44,679 nucleotides of DNA from Bacillota bacterium (GCA_023394035.1 JAEXBK010000071.1:1-44679), one strand, 5' to 3'. Numbered from the stretch's first letter, positions 23,756-32,965 are shown. Notes: generated by a model not told the origin, from the sequence alone. Made by a program: numbers and translations.

Positions 23756-24697
23756 TTATCCGATTATCGCACCCGTCTCTATGTGAAAGTTTCTTGCTTC
23801 CACGCAGTCCTTGCGTACCTGCTCTATCAGGTCGTCGTAATCTGCAAACTTTTTTTCATCTCGCAGCTTTTTGAGGAATTCGACGGTAATATGCTTTCCG
23901 TAAAGTTCTTTGTCAAAATCGAATATGTGAGTTTCCACATTCTTCTTGTATGTGCCAATCGTAGGCTTAACTCCGACATTTGTAACACTCGGGTAGTGCT
24001 TGCCGTTATAATTGCAGGATGTTATATACACTCCGTTAGGCGGCGTCACCATCTCATCATCTATCAAAAGATTCGATGTCGGAAATCCGAATTTTCGTCC
24101 GAGCTTGTTTCCGACTACGACCTCACCGCCTATCGCATAGTTTCTGCCCATATAATACGAACATTTATCTACTTCACCGGCAGCGATCAGCTTTCTTATC
24201 AAAGAGGAGCTTACAACCTCGTCACCGAGCATAAACGGGCTTACGATCATAAGGTCGTATCCTCTTTCATTGCCGGCTCTCTTAAGCAGTTCAGTATTGC
24301 CTTCCGCCTTATATCCGAAATGATGATTAAATCCGCATATTACGATTTTTGCCTTAAGCGTCCCCGGCAGAAATTCAAAGGCATATTTTTCGGCAGGCAT
24401 ACGCATAATCTCTTCCGTAAAAGGCACATTGAAAAGATAATCCACACCGAGAGATTCTATTATCTCTTCCTTCTCTCTGCTGTAGAGTATGTTTTTTACC
24501 GGAGGCTTTCCCGGCAGAAGCTCACGCGGATGATTTGAAAATGTAAAAATCGCCGATTTCAGTCCTGAAGCCTTGGCATTCTGAACCGTCTGTCTTATGA
24601 GCTCCTGATGACCGTAATGTACCCCGTCAAAATTACCGAGTGCAACAGCCGTATGCCTTATATTTTTTATGTCATCTATCCTGTTAAAAATTCTCAT
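23756..24697 (-). CDS. ribF: Bifunctional riboflavin kinase/FAD synthetase
   Basis: A 313-residue protein: N-terminal nucleotidyltransferase domain with ALGNFDGVHYGHQELI (about 17-32) and SSSLIRKLI, C-terminal flavokinase domain with GRKFGFPTSNL and NGVY. It makes FMN and FAD, cofactors needed by the Etf, Bcd, CoaBC and TrxB proteins of this window. No FMN riboswitch is seen; it overlaps truB by 4 bp and is the last gene of the rimP superoperon. Confidence 0.95.
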   Translation of the reverse strand: MRIFNRIDDIKNIRHTAVALGNFDGVHYGHQELIRQTVQNAKASGLKSAIFTFSNHPRELLPGKPPVKNILYSREKEEIIESLGVDYLFNVPFTEEIMRMPAEKYAFEFLPGTLKAKIVICGFNHHFGYKAEGNTELLKRAGNERGYDLMIVSPFMLGDEVVSSSLIRKLIAAGEVDKCSYYMGRNYAIGGEVVVGNKLGRKFGFPTSNLLIDDEMVTPPNGVYITSCNYNGKHYPSVTNVGVKPTIGTYKKNVETHIFDFDKELYGKHITVEFLKKLRDEKKFADYDDLIEQVRKDCVEARNFHIETGAIIG

Positions 24698-25629
24698 TTA
24701 CAAAATACCTTGTCCGCCTTAATGCTACCGTCGCCCACTTCAACGCCCACGCCCAAAAATCTTCCGTCGTCGGAATAAACACGGTACGACTTGTCGTACC
24801 CCTCTTTTAGCGTCACATGAAAGCTTTTTCCCATAAATTCAGGCTTTGAAACAGATTTCCATCTGCCTTTTTCGAGAGTCACGCCGTTAGAAAAGAGTCT
24901 CGCTTCAAACGGCTTCATCTCGGCTATCCCGAAATGAATCATTGCCTTGTCCGGAGATATTATAAATTCTTCAAGCTCCGCTTTCTCCATATCCACCAGA
25001 CGATCCGCAGGAAGCGATGCTTCAATATCAAAATATCCGCTCCTCGTTCTTACAAGACGGCTCATAGCAGCTCCCGTGCCGTACTTCGTTCCTATATCCG
25101 CACATATGGATCTGACATATGTGCCCTTTGTACATCTTACGGTAAATGAAAATTCATTCCCGTTTATACCGTCAAATCGTATGCTTTCTATATATATTTT
25201 TCTTTTTTTTACATCGCAGGTCTTGCCTTCTCTTGCGTATTCGTAAAGGCGTTTTCCGTTCACATGTATGGCAGAGTACATAGGCGGTGTCTGTTCGGAC
25301 TCTCCCTCAAATGCCTCCGTTATCTTTTTGAGGCGTTCTTCGTCTACATCAAAGTCTTTTCTCTCCGATAGCGTCTTTCCCCATATGTCAAGCGTATCGG
25401 TTTCAAGACCGAGAATCGCACTGCAGCTGTATTCCTTGATGTCGGCATCGAGATAATCCATAATTCTCGCCGCTGTTCCGAATGCCACAGGCAGCACACC
25501 CTCCGCCATCGGGTCAAGTGTTCCGAGATGACCTGTACGCTTTATACCTAAAATTCTTCTTATCTTGGCAACGACGTCAAACGAGGTCATGTCCTTGCCC
25601 TTATTTACACAAATTATGCCGCTTTCCAT
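24694..25629 (-). CDS. truB: tRNA pseudouridine-55 synthase TruB
   Basis: A 311-residue protein with GIICVNKGKDMTSFDVVAKI at the N-terminus, the catalytic aspartate in GHLGTLDPMAEGVLP (about 36-50) and CTKGTYVRSICADIG. It makes the T-loop pseudouridine of tRNAs. Its start directly abuts the nrnA stop and its end overlaps ribF. Confidence 0.96.
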   Translation of the reverse strand: MESGIICVNKGKDMTSFDVVAKIRRILGIKRTGHLGTLDPMAEGVLPVAFGTAARIMDYLDADIKEYSCSAILGLETDTLDIWGKTLSERKDFDVDEERLKKITEAFEGESEQTPPMYSAIHVNGKRLYEYAREGKTCDVKKRKIYIESIRFDGINGNEFSFTVRCTKGTYVRSICADIGTKYGTGAAMSRLVRTRSGYFDIEASLPADRLVDMEKAELEEFIISPDKAMIHFGIAEMKPFEARLFSNGVTLEKGRWKSVSKPEFMGKSFHVTLKEGYDKSYRVYSDDGRFLGVGVEVGDGSIKADKVFCK

Positions 25630-26601
25630 CTATTTTTCCATATGTCCGATCATAATTTTTCTTACATGATCAAAGGCTTCGCCGATGCTCATATGAAGCG
25701 TTGCACCTGCTGCGCGTGCATGACCGCCGCCCCCAAGCTGCTTTGATATTTCGGAAACATCGAGCCAAAGCTTTGACCTTAAGCTGACCTTTACAGTCCT
25801 CTCGCCTTCTTCTTTTAGCAGAACGGATGCTTCCGCCCCTTTGATGCCGCGCATAATAGCAACGATCTGATCACTTTCATCCATATATGCACCGGTTTCT
25901 TTGAGCATTTCCGAAGTTACGCTCGTCATTACAAGCTGTCCGTCGAGATACGACTTCATATTTGCTATTGCCTCACTTTCCAGCTTAAGGCGTTCCAATC
26001 TGTTGCACTCATAAAGGCTTACGCTTACTGCCGCAGGTTCTATCCCAAGGTCGTACAGCTCCGAAACGATAAGGTGCGTTTCTTTGCTTGTGTTGGAATA
26101 TTTGAAGCTTCCCGTATCTGAAGATATAGCAGCAAAAATCGCATTCCCGATTTCCTTATTTTTCTTCGCTCCGAGAGCTTTTATTACTCTATAAACGAGT
26201 TCTCCTGTAGCTGCCGCATCAGGATCTATATGGTTCAGATCGCAGAACGGTATTGATGACACATGGTGGTCTATACAAACAGTCTTTGGAGCAGATGAAA
26301 ATGCCGCACCACGCGAACCGAGCCTTCCTATTTCTCCGCAGTCTATGCAAAGGGCAACATCGACATCCTTTATCTTTTCAAGATCACAGGTAACCATATC
26401 GCCGGCAAGGAAGAGCAGATTATCCGGAATCTTCTCATCATATACTATTACCGCCGTCTTTCCCATGCTTCTGAGCGCAAGACAAAGTGCTGCACAGGAG
26501 CCTAAAGCGTCTCCGTCCATGTTGACATGCGGAAAAAGTGCGGCTGATTTTGATGCTTTTAGAAGCTCTGCGATTTCAGCAAACGAAGAATTATTATTCA
26601 T
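25630..26601 (-). CDS. nrnA: DHH-family phosphoesterase NrnA (nanoRNase/pAp phosphatase)
   Basis: A 323-residue DHH/DHHA1 protein: HVNMDGDALGS (motif I), CIDCGE, CIDHHVSS (the DHH triad) and the DHHA1 signature GGGHARAAGA. It degrades 2-5-mer RNAs and pAp in Firmicutes. The ATG at 26601 lies inside the end of rbfA (8-bp overlap) with AAGGTG before it; a GTG three codons upstream is possible but has no ribosome site. Confidence 0.92.
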   Translation of the reverse strand: MNNNSSFAEIAELLKASKSAALFPHVNMDGDALGSCAALCLALRSMGKTAVIVYDEKIPDNLLFLAGDMVTCDLEKIKDVDVALCIDCGEIGRLGSRGAAFSSAPKTVCIDHHVSSIPFCDLNHIDPDAAATGELVYRVIKALGAKKNKEIGNAIFAAISSDTGSFKYSNTSKETHLIVSELYDLGIEPAAVSVSLYECNRLERLKLESEAIANMKSYLDGQLVMTSVTSEMLKETGAYMDESDQIVAIMRGIKGAEASVLLKEEGERTVKVSLRSKLWLDVSEISKQLGGGGHARAAGATLHMSIGEAFDHVRKIMIGHMEK

Positions 26602-26989
26602 CGCCTTCACCTTTCTCAGATTTGTTTATGTTTCTTATTATTTCGTCTATGTGACGGCCGTATTCCATGGAATCGTCAAATTTGAAGATAAGCTCAGGAG
26701 TATGTCTCACCTTCATCTGCCTTCCTATCTCATTTCTCATGAGCCCGGCTGCACTCTTAAGCCCGGCAATAACATCTGAGCGGATCTCTTCTTTTGACTT
26801 TTCTTCATTTGTCGTTTCGAGTACGGAAATGAAAAGCGTCGCATAGCTTCCGTCACTTGTGACTTCTACACCTGTAATACTTACCATTCGCTTTGTGAGT
26901 CTCGGATCCTTTATGCCGGAAATAAGCATTTCTCCGGCTATCTTCCTTATTTCCTCGGACATTCTTCCGATTCTGTATCCTTTACCCAT
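26594..26989 (-). CDS. rbfA: Ribosome-binding factor A
   Basis: A 131-residue KH-like protein with GYRIGRMSEEIRKIAGEML, ISGIKDPRL and the conserved RHTPELIFKFDDSMEYG. It helps mature the 16S rRNA 5' end in the 30S subunit. It lies 84 nt after infB and overlaps nrnA. Confidence 0.96.
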   Translation of the reverse strand: MGKGYRIGRMSEEIRKIAGEMLISGIKDPRLTKRMVSITGVEVTSDGSYATLFISVLETTNEEKSKEEIRSDVIAGLKSAAGLMRNEIGRQMKVRHTPELIFKFDDSMEYGRHIDEIIRNINKSEKGEGDE

Positions 26990-27027
26990 AAGGTATACCT
27001 CTTTCCAAATCAGTTTTCTAATACCGA

Positions 27028-27060
27028 AATGCTGCTCACGAGCCTTGTCGCGGCAGCATT
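27028..27060 (-). other. Intergenic hairpin between infB and rbfA
   Basis: Perfect 8-bp inverted repeat AATGCTGC/GCAGCATT with a 17-nt loop and no U-tract, the only sizeable structure inside the rimP superoperon. It could be an RNA processing or stabilising element. Confidence 0.4.
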
Positions 27061-27073
27061 CCGTTTTATCTTT

Positions 27074-29896
27074 TTATTTGCGTTCGATTTCTACCATGTG
27101 GAAGCATTCGATCACATCGCCTTCTTTGATATCGTTATAGTTTTCTATGCCGATACCGCATTCGTAGCTCTGGTTTACTTCCTTGGCATCATCCTTGAAT
27201 CTCTTGAGTGAGCTTATCTTGCCTTCGTGGATTACGATACCGTCACGAACGAGTCTTATCTGAGCATTTCTTACGACCTTACCTTCGGTTACATACGCTC
27301 CGCCTATTATGCCGATATTAGGTACCTTGAAGGTATTTCTTATCTCGACTTTTCCGAGCAGCTCTTCCTTGAATTCAGGATCGAGCATGCCCTTCATGGC
27401 ATTTTCAACGTCGTCTATGACATCGTATATGACTCTGTATGTACGTATTTCGATATTCTCTCTGTCAGCCATACTCTGAACAGCCGTACTCGGTCTTACG
27501 TTAAAGCCGATGATTACGGCTGAAGATGTACCTGCAAGCATGACATCGGATTCCGTTACCGTACCTACGCCCGTGTGTATGATATTAACCTTTACCTCGT
27601 TGTTATTCAGCTTTTCGAGTGATGCAACGAGAGCACCTATCGATCCCTGAACGTCTCCCTTTATGATGAGATTGAGTTCCTTGAGCTCGCCTTCCTGAAT
27701 CTGGCTGAACAGCTTTTCGAGAGTCGTGCTTGAATTTCTTGCGAGGACTTCTTCTCTCAGCTTGTTCTTTCTGTTCTCTGCGATTTCGCGCGCAATCTTG
27801 TCTTCCTTGACGGCATTAAATTCATCACCGGCCTGAGGGACCTCGGTAAGACCGAGTATTTCGACAGCCGTTGCCGGGCCTGACTTGTTGATAGTCTTAC
27901 CGCTGTAATCCGTCATAAGTCTTATTCTTCCCGAGCACGTTCCCGCAACGATGCTCTGTCCGCTCGAAAGCGTACCGTTTGTAACGAGAAGTGTCGCTAC
28001 AGGACCCTTTGCCTTGTCAAGTCTTGCTTCTATTACGGAGCCCATTGCAAGTCTGTTCGGATTTGCCTTAAGCTCAAGAACCTCCGCCTGCAGCAGTATC
28101 ATTTCGAGAAGGTTTATTATGCCATCTCCGGTCTTTGCAGATACAGGTACGGAAATTACATCTCCGCCCCATTCTTCTACGAGCACGCCGTGCTCTGTCA
28201 GCTCCTGCTTTACCCTGTCAGGATTTGCACTCGGCTTATCCATCTTGTTGATAGCAACGATTATCGGTACACCGGCAGCCTTTGCATGGCTTATTGATTC
28301 TATCGTCTGTGGCATTACGCCGTCATCCGCTGCAACTACAAGCACTGCAATATCGGTAACATGTGCGCCTCTTGCACGCATAGCCGTGAATGCTTCGTGT
28401 CCCGGTGTATCAAGGAATACTATTCTCTGACCCTTTATCTTTACTTCCGAGGCACCTATATGCTGAGTAATTCCGCCTGATTCCTGCGCAGTAACATTTG
28501 TCTTTCTGATAGCATCAAGCAGCGAAGTCTTTCCGTGGTCAACGTGTCCCATTACCGTTATGATAGGTGGACGAGGCTTAAGATCTTTCTCCTTGTCTTC
28601 AAAGAGTTCAAGACCTTCTTCGTTCGTTTCCTCTTCTACCTTTCCTATCATCACGCTTATGCCGAGATCCTCTGCAAGTATCATCACCGTATCCTCGTCG
28701 ATATTCTGGTTGATGTTAGCCATTATACCGAGCTTCATCAAAGTCATTATGACTCTCGATGTCGATACCTCCGTCTGTTCGCAGAATCCTGCAACGGTAA
28801 TAGGAACAGTAAGCACTATTGTTCCCTCAGGTACTACTATCTGCTGTTGTTCAGGCTCCGAATCCGTGTTTTTGTATTTTGCGTGCTTTCCCTTTGTCTG
28901 CTTTTCAAGTGATTTTCTTTCGAGCTTGTCAAATTTGCTGTGCTGCTTCTTATCGTATTTCTCAGACTGCTTCTTTCTGTCATCGCGCTTTGATGATTCA
29001 TTCTTAGTTGATATGCGCGGCGCATCGCCTGCAGGCTTTCTTGAACGATTGCCGTCCTGCGGACGACCTCCCTGACTCTGCGGACGACCTCCCTGCGGGC
29101 GTCCTCCTTGCGACTGTCTCTGCTGGCGTCCGTCTCTCTGATCGCGTGATTCGCGATTGTCCCTATCTCTTCTTTCGGACGTTCCTCGTCCTTCGTTTCT
29201 ATCCTTGAATTTTCTTTCAGGCTTTTCCGTATGCTCTCTCGGCTTCTTGTTATCGGCTGATTCTTTCAATGAAGGTTTATTCTCTGCTTTCTTAAAATGC
29301 TCTTCTTTTTTTGCTGTTTCCGGCTTAGTTTCAGGCTCAGTTTTTTTCTGCGATGCAGTTTTTTCGGCACTCTGCTTTTCCTGAATTTCTTCTTTTTTCT
29401 GAGACTCCTGTACTTTTTCTTCTACTTTTACTGCAGATTCCTTTTTTACTACAGATTCCTTGTCAGGTGCCTCTTTAGGTTCTTCCTTTACCTGCTTATG
29501 TTCAGGCCTATCCTCTTCCTTAACGATTTCCTTCTCAGGCGCTGCTTTTGATGCCGCCTTAGGTTCTTCCTTTAAGGATTCCTGATTTATTGCTTTTACT
29601 TCTTCAGGCTTTTCCTGCACATCATCTGACGACTTATTCTTGTTGTCAAGATATGCGGAATCCACTATAGGTCTTCCGATAGGAGGTCTTTTCTTTGGAG
29701 CTCCCGGTATATTTGAAGCGGCAAAACGCTGAGGTGCTCCTTCCTGCTTTCCTTCGTTTTTTATCTTGCTTATATCGGCATCCGTCAATGTGCTCATATG
29801 ACTTTTGAGCTCTATGCCTTGTTTTGCAGCCTTTTCTATCAGGTCCTTACTCGTTATATCGAGTTCCTTGGCAAGCTCATATACCTTTTTCGCCAT
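27074..29896 (-). CDS. infB: Translation initiation factor IF-2
   Basis: A 940-residue IF-2. Order: IF2-N domain (AKKVYELAKELDITSKDLIE), a long charged and repetitive linker (about 55-345, Lys/Glu-rich then Arg/Gly/Gln-rich with three GGRPQ units near 264-279), a second IF2-N region (about 355-410), the G domain with GHVDHGKT (about 450), DTPGHEAF and NKMDKP, and the C-terminal initiator-tRNA-binding domains. The start at 29896 follows GAGAGGT and the infB 5' end overlaps ylxQ by 20 bp. Confidence 0.96.
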   Translation of the reverse strand: MAKKVYELAKELDITSKDLIEKAAKQGIELKSHMSTLTDADISKIKNEGKQEGAPQRFAASNIPGAPKKRPPIGRPIVDSAYLDNKNKSSDDVQEKPEEVKAINQESLKEEPKAASKAAPEKEIVKEEDRPEHKQVKEEPKEAPDKESVVKKESAVKVEEKVQESQKKEEIQEKQSAEKTASQKKTEPETKPETAKKEEHFKKAENKPSLKESADNKKPREHTEKPERKFKDRNEGRGTSERRDRDNRESRDQRDGRQQRQSQGGRPQGGRPQSQGGRPQDGNRSRKPAGDAPRISTKNESSKRDDRKKQSEKYDKKQHSKFDKLERKSLEKQTKGKHAKYKNTDSEPEQQQIVVPEGTIVLTVPITVAGFCEQTEVSTSRVIMTLMKLGIMANINQNIDEDTVMILAEDLGISVMIGKVEEETNEEGLELFEDKEKDLKPRPPIITVMGHVDHGKTSLLDAIRKTNVTAQESGGITQHIGASEVKIKGQRIVFLDTPGHEAFTAMRARGAHVTDIAVLVVAADDGVMPQTIESISHAKAAGVPIIVAINKMDKPSANPDRVKQELTEHGVLVEEWGGDVISVPVSAKTGDGIINLLEMILLQAEVLELKANPNRLAMGSVIEARLDKAKGPVATLLVTNGTLSSGQSIVAGTCSGRIRLMTDYSGKTINKSGPATAVEILGLTEVPQAGDEFNAVKEDKIAREIAENRKNKLREEVLARNSSTTLEKLFSQIQEGELKELNLIIKGDVQGSIGALVASLEKLNNNEVKVNIIHTGVGTVTESDVMLAGTSSAVIIGFNVRPSTAVQSMADRENIEIRTYRVIYDVIDDVENAMKGMLDPEFKEELLGKVEIRNTFKVPNIGIIGGAYVTEGKVVRNAQIRLVRDGIVIHEGKISSLKRFKDDAKEVNQSYECGIGIENYNDIKEGDVIECFHMVEIERK

Positions 29897-30224
29897 GAGA
29901 TACCTCTCTTTCTGATTGAATAAGGTCAATCTCCTTACAAATACTATCCGCAAAGCCTTTGTCGGTTATCCCGAAAATACCTTTGTCTATCTTCCCGGTT
30001 ATATGTGAAAGGTCTTCGGCTTTGCCGAATATCCTGTAATCAATTCCGTATGTTTTGCATTTGCTCATGAGTTTTTTTCTCGTGTTCTCACCCACATCCT
30101 CAGATATTATCACAAGCGACACTGCACGCTTTGGAATTTTATCGAGGCAGGCGTTGCTTCCCGTGATAAGATTCTTTGATCTTGATGCAAACCCAAGCAG
30201 CCCTTCTAATTTACTCTTTCTCAT
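29877..30224 (-). CDS. ylxQ: L7Ae-family RNA-binding protein YlxQ
   Basis: A 115-residue protein of the L7Ae/L30e/Gadd45 fold: LLGFASRSKNLITGSNACLD at the N-terminus, VSLVIISEDVGENTRKKL and the FGITDKGFADSI C-terminal motif. YlxQ binds kink-turn RNA in Bacillus. It overlaps both rnpM (ylxR) and infB, consistent with tight coupling in the nusA-infB block. Confidence 0.9.
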   Translation of the reverse strand: MRKSKLEGLLGFASRSKNLITGSNACLDKIPKRAVSLVIISEDVGENTRKKLMSKCKTYGIDYRIFGKAEDLSHITGKIDKGIFGITDKGFADSICKEIDLIQSEREVSHGEKGI

Positions 30225-30495
30225 TTACTTCCCTTCTGATAGGCTCCAAATCGCCTTCGGTAAAGGATTTTTTAAAGGCTCTGTCAAATGCTCTCTTTTT
30301 TGTTGCCTTGGCGAAGCACTTGTCGTCTCTGCATATGTAGGCACCTCTTCCCGGTGCTCTTCCCGACTGATCCGGCAAAATCTCACCTGTCGGCGTGCAT
30401 ACAATTCTCAGAAGAGTCTTCTTGTCCTTTGACTCCATACACCCTATGCAGCGCCTCATCGGCGTATTATTATTCTTCGACCGTGACGATGTCAT
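30211..30495 (-). CDS. rnpM: YlxR-family RNA-binding protein (RNase P modulator RnpM)
   Basis: A 94-residue basic protein with the YlxR core: MRRCIGCMESKDKKTLLRIV, SGRAPGRGAYIC and a C-terminal CFAKATKKRAFDRAFK segment. YlxR has been reported to bind and modulate RNase P RNA. The N-terminus overlaps the end of nusA by 26 bp. The ribosome site is weak at each candidate start (ATG 30495 or ATG 30459), suggesting coupling to nusA translation. Confidence 0.88.
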   Translation of the reverse strand: MTSSRSKNNNTPMRRCIGCMESKDKKTLLRIVCTPTGEILPDQSGRAPGRGAYICRDDKCFAKATKKRAFDRAFKKSFTEGDLEPIRREVNEKE

Positions 30496-31555
30496 TTTCT
30501 TCAGAAACCTTTTCCTCTTCACCGTAATACTGGCTGTGGCTCTTTATATCGATCTTCCATCCGCTTACCTTTGCCGCAAGTCTTACGTTCTGACCTTCCT
30601 TACCGATTGCAAGAGAAAGCTGATAATCCGGAACTATAGCCGTAGCCATTCTGGCTTCTTCGTCAACTATTACTTCTTCAACCTTTGCAGGGCTCAAAAC
30701 GTTTGAAACCAGCTCGGAAGGATTCTCACTCCACGATATTATATCTATCTTTTCGCCCGCAAGCTCGTCTACGACGGCCTGTACGCGTGCACCCCTTGTT
30801 CCTACACATGAACCTACAGGATCTACATTTTCAAATGATGTTGCGACAGCGATTTTTGTTCTTGAGCCCGCTTCTCTTGCGATACCTTTGATTTCGACCG
30901 TTCCGTCCTGTATTTCCGGAACCTCGAGCTCAAAGAGTCTCTTTACGAGACCGGGATGCGAACGCGAAAGGAAGATCTGAGGTCCCTTCGCCGTGCGCTT
31001 AACATCCATGATATATGCCTTCAGTCTGTCGTTGACATTGAAATGCTCCGTTCTTACCTGTTCGTTTGCGGAAAGTATGCCTTCCGTGTTTCCGACATCC
31101 ATAAATATCGTATTTCCGCTCTTTCGCTGCACGATACCTGTAACGACCTCGCCCTGACGATCCTTAAAATCATCAAATACCATTCCTCTTTCCGCCTCGC
31201 GGATTCTCTGAACGACTACCTGCTTTGCAGTCTGTGCAGCAACTCTGCCGAAGTCCTCAGCCATTACCTGAAATTCGATATAATCCCCGGCTTCGTATCT
31301 CGGATCCAATTCTTTTGCATATTCAAGACTTATTTCCGTAGTTTCGTCATTGACTTCCTCTACTATATCCATGCTTGCAAGCACCTTCACGTCGCCCGTT
31401 TCTTCATCTACAGTTACGCGTACATTCTGAGACGTTCCGTAGCTCTTCTTGTATGCAGCAACGAGAGCTGCCTCGATAGCCTCTATCAGAAGCTCCTTGG
31501 AAATATGCTTTTCTTTTTCCAGCTGATCAAGAGCTTCTATAAACTCTCTGTTCAT
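30470..31555 (-). CDS. nusA: Transcription termination/antitermination factor NusA
   Basis: A 361-residue NusA: N-terminal RNA polymerase-binding domain (about 1-130), S1 domain (GEVVTGIVQRKSGNTIFMDVG), then KH1 and KH2 (VGSCVGTRGARVQAVVDEL, IGKEGQNVRLAAKVSGWKID). The C-terminal acidic repeats of E. coli NusA are absent, as usual in Firmicutes. Ribosome site GGAGG. It may regulate its own operon through the leader hairpin at 32087-32111. Confidence 0.96.
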   Translation of the reverse strand: MNREFIEALDQLEKEKHISKELLIEAIEAALVAAYKKSYGTSQNVRVTVDEETGDVKVLASMDIVEEVNDETTEISLEYAKELDPRYEAGDYIEFQVMAEDFGRVAAQTAKQVVVQRIREAERGMVFDDFKDRQGEVVTGIVQRKSGNTIFMDVGNTEGILSANEQVRTEHFNVNDRLKAYIMDVKRTAKGPQIFLSRSHPGLVKRLFELEVPEIQDGTVEIKGIAREAGSRTKIAVATSFENVDPVGSCVGTRGARVQAVVDELAGEKIDIISWSENPSELVSNVLSPAKVEEVIVDEEARMATAIVPDYQLSLAIGKEGQNVRLAAKVSGWKIDIKSHSQYYGEEEKVSEENDIVTVEE

Positions 31556-31574
31556 TTTTGTTTACCTCCAGATA

Positions 31575-32048
31575 TTAAAATTCAAAAGTCAGATTAACTT
31601 TGGCATACTCTTTCTGTTCAAATATATGCTCAAGTCCGCCGTCATCAACTACAGTTATTTTGCCGTCATCAAAGCTCTTGAGCGTGCCGGTGATCAACTT
31701 GTTGCCGTTCACCGCTTTATAAAGCTTGACATCTACATTTCTTCCGATATATTCGGCAAAATGCTCCGGCTTCGACAATGTGCGTGAAAGTCCGGGCGAG
31801 CTGACCTCGAGATAGTAGTTATCGTCAGAAATAATATCCTCTGCATCGAGCTTTTCCGACATATATCTGCTTACCTTCTCGCAGTCGTCCGTACCCACAT
31901 ATGTTCCGTCTGTTTTGTCAACGTATATCCTCAGGAATTTTGCCGATCCTTCTTTTAGGAATTCGCAGTCATATAGTTTCATTCCGTTTTCCTCGAGGAA
32001 GGCGGCAAGAGCTTCTTCAACAAAGCTGATAATTTGTTTTGCGGTCAT
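31575..32048 (-). CDS. rimP: Ribosome maturation factor RimP
   Basis: A 157-residue protein with the RimP pattern: EENGMKLYDCEFLKEG, FLRIYVDKTDGTYVGTDDCE, YYLEVSSPGLSRTLSKPEHF and an SH3-like C-terminal domain (ITGTLKSFDDGKITV). It is needed for 30S assembly. First gene of the nusA-infB superoperon, 19 nt before nusA. Confidence 0.95.
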   Translation of the reverse strand: MTAKQIISFVEEALAAFLEENGMKLYDCEFLKEGSAKFLRIYVDKTDGTYVGTDDCEKVSRYMSEKLDAEDIISDDNYYLEVSSPGLSRTLSKPEHFAEYIGRNVDVKLYKAVNGNKLITGTLKSFDDGKITVVDDGGLEHIFEQKEYAKVNLTFEF

Positions 32049-32077
32049 AATACCTTGCTTTCTTAATTTTTGTCCTT

Positions 32078-32111
32078 ACAAAATTTGAAGAGTGGGGAAT
32101 CCCCACTCTTC
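32078..32111 (-). terminator. Hairpin attenuator in the rimP-nusA leader
   Basis: Perfect 11-bp stem GAAGAGTGGGG/CCCCACTCTTC with a 3-nt loop, followed by AAATTTTGT. It lies about 18-42 nt after the predicted transcription start and 39 nt before rimP. The U-run is delayed by three A residues, as in weak or NusA-dependent terminators. It can also terminate readthrough from mscL. Confidence 0.75.
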
Positions 32112-32135
32112 GGTAATAAAATATTGGCTTCGAAT

Positions 32136-32164
32136 ATATTATCACATTAAAACGATAATGTCAA
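32136..32164 (-). promoter_or_regulatory. Promoter of the rimP-nusA-infB superoperon
   Basis: Minus-strand consensus TTGACA (32164-32159), 17-nt spacer, TAATAT (32141-32136). It begins 16 nt after the mscL stop codon. Confidence 0.78.
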
Positions 32165-32179
32165 ATCCCCAAAATGCAA

Positions 32180-32551
32180 CTACTTGTTCAGTGCATCGCG
32201 AATTTCCGTAAGAAGCTTAACCTCATCAGACGGCTCTGCCGGAGCTTCTTCTTCGGCTTTCTTAAAGCGGTTAAACTGCTTCATCATGATGAATATTACA
32301 AGCGATGTAAGTATGAACATTACAACTGCCTGAATGAAATTTCCGACCATGATATTTGCGCTTCCTACTGTAATTGCAATAGTTGAAAAATCTATTCCTC
32401 CGAGTATCATACCGAGAATAGGTCCGATAATGTCATCTACGAGCGATTTGATTATAGTAGCAAAGGCACCGCCTATAATAACGCCTACTGCCATCGCCAT
32501 GACATTTCCCTTAGCTATGAATTCTTTGAATTCGTTAAAAAAGTTTTTCAT
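32180..32551 (-). CDS. mscL: Large-conductance mechanosensitive channel MscL
   Basis: A 123-residue protein with two transmembrane helices (about 15-45 and 65-90): EFKEFIAKGNVMAMAVGVII, GAFATIIKSLVDDIIGP and FILTSLVIFIMMKQFNRFKK. It is the osmotic safety valve and forms a pentamer in the membrane. Own promoter; AGGAGG ribosome site. It interrupts the usual neighbourhood of polC and rimP. Confidence 0.96.
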   Translation of the reverse strand: MKNFFNEFKEFIAKGNVMAMAVGVIIGGAFATIIKSLVDDIIGPILGMILGGIDFSTIAITVGSANIMVGNFIQAVVMFILTSLVIFIMMKQFNRFKKAEEEAPAEPSDEVKLLTEIRDALNK

Positions 32552-32596
32552 TTGTGTTCCTCCTGATAATAATCTTTCAATAACCTTTTTCTTTTG

Positions 32597-32625
32597 ATTG
32601 TAGTCCTAAAAACGCATAAGTGCAA
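32597..32625 (-). promoter_or_regulatory. Promoter of mscL
   Basis: Minus-strand TTGCAC (32625-32620), 17-nt spacer, TACAAT (32602-32597), just after the LytTR gene. Confidence 0.68.
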
Positions 32626-32632
32626 GCCTTAA

Positions 32633-32965
32633 TCATTCATCGTCATATTTGATGTAATCAAAGAAAAGTCGCTTTGCCTTTACTACAGACTCTCTGCTAA
32701 GGAAAAGCGTTCTTCCGTCATCAAAGACCACGCCTTCGTTTCTTATGCTACGCACTCTGTCCATATTGATGTAGCAGCTTTCCAAAATCCCGGCAAAGCG
32801 TTCATCAAGATGTTTTACAACGGTATTCATTCTCTCGTAAAAGACAAAATCCTCTTCCGCAGTCATCAATACCCTTCGTTTGTCTCTAAGCACATAGAGA
32901 ATTTCTTCGAGCATAACCTTAGCAATTTGCTTATTATTTCTTACAACTATATACCCCTCTTTCAT
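32633..32965 (-). CDS. Stand-alone LytTR DNA-binding domain protein
   Basis: A 110-residue protein consisting of little more than a LytTR domain: an N-terminal strand region (EGYIVVRNNKQIAKVMLEEI, ILYVLRDKRRVLM) and the family core FAGILESCYINMDRVRSI (where LytTR has a conserved S-x-I/V-N) followed by DDGRTLFLSRESVVKAKRLF. There is no response-regulator receiver domain, so it cannot be phosphorylated in the usual way. Ribosome site GGGAGG. It lies between polC and mscL in the same direction; its targets are unknown and no paired LytTR repeat was found nearby. Confidence 0.8.
   Translation of the reverse strand: MKEGYIVVRNNKQIAKVMLEEILYVLRDKRRVLMTAEEDFVFYERMNTVVKHLDERFAGILESCYINMDRVRSIRNEGVVFDDGRTLFLSRESVVKAKRLFFDYIKYDDE

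Noticed and set aside
24698..24760. FMN riboswitch near ribF
   Set aside because: ribF overlaps truB and has no leader; no RFN element sequence seen.
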